NCBI GenBank assembly: GCA_039917935.1
Contig: JBDSIM010000324.1
Coordinates: 1-12,956, forward strand
DNA length: 12,956 bases
Direction: 5' to 3'
Origin: Chryseosolibacter sp039917935
Lineage (GTDB): Bacteria > Bacteroidota > Bacteroidia > Cytophagales > Cyclobacteriaceae
The first letter of the stretch is position 1. Every line of letters starts with the position of its first letter. Below the pieces are notes generated by a model. That model was given only the letters and a program-made list of their open reading frames with translations. It was not told the origin of the DNA and made no database searches. Shown here one piece after another: positions 7,696-12,956 of this stretch. A program made the position numbers and the translations under genes.

Positions 7696-8574
7696 ATGAA
7701 AAATTCCAAAGTCCTGTTTCAGGAAATTGTAGGCCGCATCAGGATACCAGAAGATCCGCAGGAAATAGATAGCCTGGCTTATCTGCTATTTGAGTGCGTA
7801 TTGGGTATCTCAAAAACAGATGTGATGGCTGGTAAAGAAATAAATCTTTCTCAGGATCAGGCCCTAAAATTACAACAAAGCATCGTGCGGATAAATGACT
7901 TCGAACCTGTACAATATGTGGTGGGGGAGGCGTTTTTTTACGGCAGGAAGTTTACAGTAAACCCGGCGGTTTTAATTCCCCGCCCAGAGACTGAGGAATT
8001 GATTCGGGTGGTGGTGGAGTATAAAAATTCTCTAACTGAATTCAACCCTGCCAGAACCCTGAGAGTCCTGGACATTGGGACAGGGAGTGGTTGTATCGCT
8101 ATAAGCTTGTTTCACGAAACCTCGCCTGCGGAGGTGTATGCAACGGATGTAAGCACGGATTCCCTGGCAGTAGCTGCTCAGAATGCGGAAAGTCTGCATG
8201 CTGAAATCCACCTTTTGCAGCATGATATTTTAAAGGATGCTTTAACCATAAAAGACATGGACGTTCTTGTAAGCAATCCTCCATATGTCAGGAAAAATGA
8301 AAGGGAGAACATGAACCGTAATGTGATCGACTATGAACCTCACCTCGCGTTGTTTGTTCCCGATGACGAGCCATTGATTTTTTATTCAGCCATCGTAAAA
8401 CAATCCCAAAAAATCTTAAACCCTCATGGCCTCCTCGTAGTTGAGATTAATGAAAAGTTTGGCAAAGAGGTTCTGCAGTTATTTGTTTCGCATGGGTTTA
8501 AAGATGTTGTTGTTATCAGGGATGTAAACAGGAAAGACAGGATTGTCAGAGGAATAAATCCCTTAAGGGATTAA
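7696..8574 (+). CDS. prmC: release factor glutamine methyltransferase PrmC
   Basis: This SAM-dependent N5-glutamine methyltransferase (HemK/PrmC) modifies the GGQ glutamine of peptide-chain release factors. The 292-residue protein has the family's N-terminal helical domain (1-90) and the linker IPRPETEELI (94-103). The SAM-binding motif I is DIGTGSGCIAI (126-136), and the substrate-binding NPPY (194-197) defines the family. The C-terminal strand ends DVNRKDRIVRG. I place the start at ATG 7696-7698. The reading can be extended 7 codons to a TTG at 7675, but the family normally begins close to the KVLFQEI helix. It is divergent from ribD and is followed by the DUF2520 gene after 122 bases, so it may have its own transcript. 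A short palindrome covers its last codons. Confidence 0.93.
   Translation: MKNSKVLFQEIVGRIRIPEDPQEIDSLAYLLFECVLGISKTDVMAGKEINLSQDQALKLQQSIVRINDFEPVQYVVGEAFFYGRKFTVNPAVLIPRPETEELIRVVVEYKNSLTEFNPARTLRVLDIGTGSGCIAISLFHETSPAEVYATDVSTDSLAVAAQNAESLHAEIHLLQHDILKDALTIKDMDVLVSNPPYVRKNERENMNRNVIDYEPHLALFVPDDEPLIFYSAIVKQSQKILNPHGLLVVEINEKFGKEVLQLFVSHGFKDVVVIRDVNRKDRIVRGINPLRD
8557..8572. repeat. 16-base perfect palindrome at the prmC 3' end
   Basis: AATCCCTTAAGGGATT is a perfect palindrome. It spans the last five codons of prmC and the first base of its TAA stop. As RNA it could form a 6-bp stem with a TTAA loop. No T-run follows, so it is not a standard terminator. The codons encode NPLRD, so the symmetry may be accidental. 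Confidence 0.5.
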
Positions 8575-8696
8575 AGGTCTGACGGTTCAGTGGGGTGGGT
8601 ATGACGTTTTTGAGGCACCGGGTGGTAATTTGAGCCCGATGTTTTCTTCATCAGCCTTTGCTTTTTAATGGTAACTTTAATTTTTTAGAGTCCTTT

Positions 8697-9473
8697 ATGA
8701 ATGTTTCTTTTATTGGTTCTGGTAATCTCGCCTGGCATCTCGCTGCGGCACTAGACAATGCAGATTACCCTGTCAAAGAGATCTATAGTCACGATCCTAA
8801 AAATGCGGAAGCCCTGGTCGGGCGCCTTTACCATGCGCAGGTTCAGACATCCCTTGATTTTTCTCTAAGTCCTTCGCAGATTTTTATTATGGCCGTTTCA
8901 GATGATGTGATTGTGGAAGTTGCCCAGGAGATTATTTTACCAGACCACGCTATTCTATTGCATACTTCAGGCAGTCAGCCGATGAGCCTTTTGAATTTTG
9001 CGGCTGCCGAAAGAGTAGGTGTGATGTATCCGTTACAGACATTTACCAAACAGAAAAAAATAGATTTGAGCGAGGTTCCTTTTTTTATAGAAAGTGAGGA
9101 TCCTGAAACAGAAAGGACCCTGCTGACTATGGCAAAGGTGATCAGCCGGAAAGTGCATAAGATTTCATCGGATGAAAGAAAAGCCCTCCATGTGGCGGCC
9201 GTTTTTGCCTCGAACTTTACCAATCATATGCTGGCGATTTCCCGCGATATCATGAACGATAACAAACTGGATTTCGAGTACCTGAAACCATTGATTGCTG
9301 AGACGATCAATAAAAGTTTAAGCCTTGGGCCTGATCATGCCCAGACAGGCCCGGCCAAACGCGGAGACCTTGAAATTCTCGATAAACATATCGAGTTCCT
9401 GCAAAACGATGAATCCGTCACTGAAATTTATAGAGTGATTAGCCAGCATATTGTAGACCGCTACAGCGACTAA
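8697..9473 (+). CDS. Rossmann-like, DUF2520 domain protein
   Basis: This is a probable NAD(P)-dependent oxidoreductase of unknown substrate, related in fold to F420/NADP and pyrroline-5-carboxylate reductases. The 258-residue product opens with the dinucleotide-binding strand and loop VSFIGSGNLAWHLA (Gly7, Gly9). It has HTSGS (89-93) and GVMYPLQTF (108-116). The helical DUF2520 half follows, with HVAAVFASNFTNHM (165-178) and TGPAKRGD (217-224). I place the start at ATG 8697-8699, directly before the Rossmann strand. A TTG at 8658 would add 13 residues with no family match. The 122-base gap upstream contains TTTG (8657-8660) and TAATTTTT (8678-8685), a near match to a Bacteroidota promoter but too close to the start to be convincing. 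The physiological role is not known to me. Confidence 0.88.
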   Translation: MNVSFIGSGNLAWHLAAALDNADYPVKEIYSHDPKNAEALVGRLYHAQVQTSLDFSLSPSQIFIMAVSDDVIVEVAQEIILPDHAILLHTSGSQPMSLLNFAAAERVGVMYPLQTFTKQKKIDLSEVPFFIESEDPETERTLLTMAKVISRKVHKISSDERKALHVAAVFASNFTNHMLAISRDIMNDNKLDFEYLKPLIAETINKSLSLGPDHAQTGPAKRGDLEILDKHIEFLQNDESVTEIYRVISQHIVDRYSD

Positions 9474-9526
9474 GCGCAGCGCGCATTAACCGCTTACTCC
9501 AGCTAACGAGTTTAGTTTATTTTTTT
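9471..9526 (+). terminator. possible terminator after the DUF2520 gene
   Basis: TAAGCG (9471-9476, including the stop codon) and CGCTTA (9491-9496) form a 6-bp inverted repeat around a 14-base loop. A T-rich run at about 9511-9526 follows, but it is separated from the stem by some 14 bases. It could end the prmC/DUF2520 transcript before the hemB promoter, but the geometry is not canonical. Confidence 0.28.
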
Positions 9527-9542
9527 CATATACCAGAAGGCC

Positions 9543-9550
9543 TAACTTTG
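9543..9550 (+). promoter_or_regulatory. candidate -7 promoter element for hemB
   Basis: TAACTTTG matches the Bacteroidota consensus TAnnTTTG exactly and lies 20 bases before the hemB ATG, implying a short leader. The -33 position is T-rich (about 9518-9526) but lacks the G of TTTG. It supports independent transcription of hemB. Confidence 0.5.
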
Positions 9551-9570
9551 CCCTTTCAACGGGTACAACT

Positions 9571-10554
9571 ATGCTTGAGAACATACTGATACGACGGCCA
9601 AGAAGAAATCGTAAGAGTGAGGTCATACGAAATATGGTTGAAGAAACATTGGTCACGACCGATGATCTTATTTTTCCGATTTTCCTGATCGATGGCACCA
9701 ACAAAAAAACTGAAGTTTCCTCCATGCCGGGAATTTTCCGGTTATCAATGGATTTGATGCTTAAAGAGGTGGAGGAATGTATGGCGCTCGGCGTCCGCGC
9801 TTTTGATATTTTCCCTGCAGTGGAAGATAAGCATAAAGACCAAACGGCCTCGAAAAGTTATGACCAGAAATTTTTTTATCTCAGGGCTTTGAAGGAGGTG
9901 AAAAAACAATTTCCCGAAGCGTGTATTATGACTGATGTTGCCATGGATCCTTATAGCTCGGATGGCCATGATGGGTTGGTGAAAGGCGGGAAAATTGTGA
10001 ATGATGAGACCCTTGAGATCCTGGGTAAGATGGCTTTGGCTCAGGCTGAAACCGGAATTGATATTCTAGGGCCGTCGGATATGATGGATGGCCGCGTTGG
10101 CTACATCCGGAATGTACTCGACACAAACGGATTTGCGGATGTGTCAATCATGAGCTATACCGCAAAATATGCCAGTGGATTTTACAATCCTTTTCGAGAC
10201 GCCTTGGATTCCGCCCCGAAATTCGGAGATAAAAAAACCTATCAAATGAATCCGGCGAACCGCAGGGAAGCATTGATCGAAGCTGACCTTGACACAATCG
10301 AAGGGGCGGATTTTTTAATGGTAAAACCTGCCTTAGCCTATCTGGATATTATTCGTTTATTAAAAGATAATTCCGCATTGCCCATTGCTGCCTATAATGT
10401 CAGCGGAGAATATTCCATGATCAAAGCGGCGGATCAAAAAGGTTGGCTTGACGGTGAAAGGGTCATGAGAGAAACCCTGCTTAGCATTAAACGTGCAGGT
10501 GCCGACGTTATACTTACTTACTTCGCTAAAGAGTTCGCACGATCCATAAAATAA
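9571..10554 (+). CDS. hemB: porphobilinogen synthase HemB, zinc-independent type
   Basis: Delta-aminolevulinic acid dehydratase condenses two 5-aminolevulinate molecules into porphobilinogen, the second common step of tetrapyrrole synthesis, in the cytosol. The 327-residue protein has both Schiff-base lysines: Lys199 in SYTAKYASGFYNPFRDA and Lys252 in MVKPALAYLD. In the metal loop TDVAMDPYSSDGHDG (121-135), the three zinc cysteines of the E. coli enzyme are replaced by Ala124, Asp126 and Asp134. That is the pattern of the magnesium-type enzymes such as that of Pseudomonas. The start is ATG 9571, with the family's R-rich opening (LIRRPRRNRKS) and no Shine-Dalgarno. Its TAA stop at 10552-10554 touches the stop codon of the convergent peptidase gene, so there is no room for a terminator between them. 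Confidence 0.96.
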   Translation: MLENILIRRPRRNRKSEVIRNMVEETLVTTDDLIFPIFLIDGTNKKTEVSSMPGIFRLSMDLMLKEVEECMALGVRAFDIFPAVEDKHKDQTASKSYDQKFFYLRALKEVKKQFPEACIMTDVAMDPYSSDGHDGLVKGGKIVNDETLEILGKMALAQAETGIDILGPSDMMDGRVGYIRNVLDTNGFADVSIMSYTAKYASGFYNPFRDALDSAPKFGDKKTYQMNPANRREALIEADLDTIEGADFLMVKPALAYLDIIRLLKDNSALPIAAYNVSGEYSMIKAADQKGWLDGERVMRETLLSIKRAGADVILTYFAKEFARSIK

Positions 10555-12956
10555 TTACCTGGCTGTTGCCGGATCGATGAGTGAGCCAAAGAAGATGGCA
10601 TTCATTAACAATTTATTTGTGCCAACCCAGAAGGCGCGGAAAGCGAGGTTTTCAGTAAAGCCTATAACCCGGCCACTTCCTAACGCAGATATTCCTGCGA
10701 TGGATGATTCTTTTACCTTCGCAAGATTTTGTTTAGAAATGTATCCGCTCATCAAAGGCGTGGCCGTATAAACGAGCGGATTGCCATATACATTTGCCGA
10801 CTTTTCCAGAAAAAGATTATTGCCTTTAAATAAAGACATTTTTTTTTGTGAATAACCGTAAAGCAATGGGTGAGATAGGTCTACCGTTGCCTCGAAGATG
10901 GCGCCGCTTGTTTTCTGGGCACCCGTAAATTCCTCTATATCTGAATACGCTCTTGATGTTGTATTTCCATTTGCCGCGATGCCTTCATCTTTTTTTACGT
11001 TGAATGTTCCAAATCCGGCAGCCTGAAACCAGTTTATGGCGCTTTCTAAACCAATCAATACACCCCCACTTTGAGTCCAGGCTTTTAACCTCTCTTTCGC
11101 GGCATCCGTAATAGTGCCATAGGTGCCAGGAGGAAAGATGAGGGTATTATACCTACTGAGGTTTGCTGTATTAAAAACACCAACAGGTATCATGGTAACG
11201 GGAATTTCAAAACGGGTGTCAAACAGGTGCCACATTTCGCCTGCCCCACTGGCGCTAACCCCATCGTTGACAAGCATCGCTATATCAGGCTTTCTTAAAG
11301 TTTGAAAGGATTCGCTTCCCAGGCTCGAGCCATCGTAATCAAGTCCTGAATGAAAGGCGTACACATCGATCCCATCTTTCTGAATAATTTCATTGATGAG
11401 GGAATCGATTTGCTGTTGCCCTTTTTCCTGAATATTAAGGGGAACCATGATGGCACCTCGTTCGAATTTTTTACCATTGGCATGATTGAAGGGATCATTG
11501 GCAACTTTGATGCGGATACCTTGCTTCAACAACCGATATATAGCACGGGGTGCGAAATAACCGTATGTTTCAAACACATAGGCATACTGACTCGTGCCAT
11601 CCATCAGCTTTCCAGAGGGAAATTTATTTTCCGTTACCTTATTGCCCAAGGGCGGAGTCGTTTTAATTTCTTCGAAATCTACTCCGGTTGCCAGCGATAA
11701 TGTCCAGCTGGAGATGTCGTAAAAAAGACTGTCCTGAAATTGCGTCCGCTTCTCAAACATTGCTTTCAATAATTTGTATTGAAGTTGATTCATCGGAATG
11801 ATAAAACTGGACTCCGCTTCAAACATTTTCCCATTAATGGTTTGGTCATTCTTTGGTTTATGAAAAGTAATTTCATGACGCGTTAATAGTTCTGTGAGAA
11901 AATGGACGCGGGCTTTATCCTGCCGGGAACCGAAGATGAGGGCTTTCACGGGATCCTTATTGCTTTCAACGGCTGCATCCAGGAAGAACTGTCGCTGATA
12001 GTTTAACAGATCTTCACGCAATGCATTTACTGCCTTGAGCGAACTCATCGCAGTGGTAAACTGATTGCGAATGGTAAAAGGAAAGCGCAGCAATCCGTTG
12101 GCACTTTCCTGCGCATGTCCTCGTGAACTTGCCTGTTCAAAAAGAATTCCTACGGCTCCCTGAGCATCCGGAAAAGTAGATCCCTTCCCGTAGTAATAGT
12201 CATCGTAACCCTCCTGTGTGTAGTAGAGCGATCCAATTTTATCGAGTGCCAGCGCGTGAAACTCACCCATTTTTCTTGTCAGCTCCTGATTTTTTGGAGG
12301 AGTTATCGGATGTGACCTTGAGGGCACTCCTGGTTGAAAGAAAAAAGTGGAGTTGGTTCCCATTTCATGATGATCAGTCAGTACGTTTGGTTTCCACTGA
12401 TGGAATTTTTTTAGCCGCGCCTGTGATTCAGGTTGTTGTGCCACAAGCCAATCGCGATTCAGGTCAAACCAATAATGATTCGTTCTACCACCCGGCCAGG
12501 GTTCATGATGTTCCATATCATTGGCATCGGGTGAAATCGCTTTGCTTTTATTTGCATTAACCCATGTCGAGAATCGCTGTAAGCCATCGGGGTTGAAGCT
12601 GGGATCCAAAAGGATGATGGTGTTTTCCAACGCTTTTTCAATTTCTGGTCCTTGCGCCGCGGCGAAGTGATAGGCCATCAGCAAGGCCGCATTGCTTCCG
12701 CTTGCTTCATTGCCATGAATGCTGCATCCCAAATAAAAAACTACAGGCATTAATTTGGTATTTAACGCTCCTGATTTTGTGGGATCTGTTAAAGCAATAT
12801 GCTGCCTTCGGAGGGTTTCAAGGTTCTGGTGGTTTTGAGATGATGTTATGGTAAGTAAAAGTAAGGGTCTTGCTTCGTGTGTGTAGCCGGTAACTTCCAA
12901 TACTATTCGATCAGAAGCTTGATCCAATGTTTGCATGTACGCCACCAGATGGTCAT
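10555..12956 (-). CDS. M14 zinc carboxypeptidase, 5' end beyond the window
   Basis: This is a large M14-family metallopeptidase, probably exported. The reading frame stays open to the right edge of the window. The GTG at 12943-12945 is an internal Val codon, since HLVAYMQTLDQASDR before the GYTHEARPLLLL segment reads as conserved family sequence. The gene is therefore incomplete and its signal peptide lies outside. Counting from that Val, zinc ligands are His77 and Glu80 (HGNE) and probably His193 (DHHEMG). Arg164 in NRDW and Glu270 in FEQASSRG fit the substrate-binding and catalytic positions. After about residue 330 comes a long C-terminal part. Residues about 555-640 look like a glutamine-amidotransferase-like Rossmann domain (AMLVNDG, FPPGTYG, SGGVLIGLE) without an evident nucleophilic cysteine. 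The substrate is unknown. It converges on hemB with zero spacing. Confidence 0.9.
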   Translation of the reverse strand, partial: DHLVAYMQTLDQASDRIVLEVTGYTHEARPLLLLTITSSQNHQNLETLRRQHIALTDPTKSGALNTKLMPVVFYLGCSIHGNEASGSNAALLMAYHFAAAQGPEIEKALENTIILLDPSFNPDGLQRFSTWVNANKSKAISPDANDMEHHEPWPGGRTNHYWFDLNRDWLVAQQPESQARLKKFHQWKPNVLTDHHEMGTNSTFFFQPGVPSRSHPITPPKNQELTRKMGEFHALALDKIGSLYYTQEGYDDYYYGKGSTFPDAQGAVGILFEQASSRGHAQESANGLLRFPFTIRNQFTTAMSSLKAVNALREDLLNYQRQFFLDAAVESNKDPVKALIFGSRQDKARVHFLTELLTRHEITFHKPKNDQTINGKMFEAESSFIIPMNQLQYKLLKAMFEKRTQFQDSLFYDISSWTLSLATGVDFEEIKTTPPLGNKVTENKFPSGKLMDGTSQYAYVFETYGYFAPRAIYRLLKQGIRIKVANDPFNHANGKKFERGAIMVPLNIQEKGQQQIDSLINEIIQKDGIDVYAFHSGLDYDGSSLGSESFQTLRKPDIAMLVNDGVSASGAGEMWHLFDTRFEIPVTMIPVGVFNTANLSRYNTLIFPPGTYGTITDAAKERLKAWTQSGGVLIGLESAINWFQAAGFGTFNVKKDEGIAANGNTTSRAYSDIEEFTGAQKTSGAIFEATVDLSHPLLYGYSQKKMSLFKGNNLFLEKSANVYGNPLVYTATPLMSGYISKQNLAKVKESSIAGISALGSGRVIGFTENLAFRAFWVGTNKLLMNAIFFGSLIDPATAR

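Noticed and set aside
8658..8696. TTG-started extension of the DUF2520 protein
   Set aside because: The Rossmann strand begins directly at the ATG at 8697, and the extra 13 residues look like translated leader.
11350..11700. 116-codon plus-strand frame inside the M14 gene
   Set aside because: It is antisense to a well-supported conserved coding region, with no motif or start signal of its own.
12943..12945. GTG as the start of the M14 peptidase
   Set aside because: The frame remains open to the window edge and the flanking residues match conserved M14 sequence, so the codon encodes an internal Val.

Overview
The window reads as ordinary chromosomal sequence from a member of the Bacteroidota, probably a Cytophagia-like lineage. 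That placement is an inference. It rests on protein style (Bacteroidota-type GlmM, RibD, PrmC, DUF2520 protein and large M14 peptidase), the scarcity of Shine-Dalgarno sequences, and matches to the Bacteroidota -7 promoter element TAnnTTTG upstream of glmM and hemB. Coding density is high and GC is moderate. I see no tRNA, rRNA, insertion sequence, phage gene or CRISPR array.

Layout, left to right. (1) A plus-strand pair: glmM (amino-sugar phosphate mutase for cell-envelope precursors), followed 7 bases later by a NifS/IscS-family cysteine desulfurase. (2) Converging on it, a minus-strand histidinol-phosphate-aminotransferase-like enzyme with a twin-arginine export signal. (3) A minus-strand group: ribD (riboflavin synthesis), a free methionine-(R)-sulfoxide reductase of the GAF family, and a membrane-anchored MutS-like ATPase starting 9 bases after it. 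(4) Divergent from ribD, a plus-strand run: prmC (release-factor methyltransferase), a Rossmann/DUF2520 protein and hemB (porphobilinogen synthase of the zinc-independent type). (5) A large minus-strand M14 zinc carboxypeptidase whose stop codon abuts the hemB stop codon with no spacer. Its 5' end lies beyond the right edge of the window.

Most genes are housekeeping: cell-wall precursor, sulfur mobilisation, flavin, haem, translation-termination factor modification and methionine repair. I did not find a convincing new multi-gene system. The best leads are single proteins: the MutS-like ATPase, whose core domain appears to be interrupted by a membrane hairpin, and the Tat-exported aminotransferase. 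Several start codons need care. The longest readings of msrC, prmC and the DUF2520 gene begin at TTG codons that family comparison does not support, and the M14 gene is truncated by the window edge rather than starting at the GTG near it.
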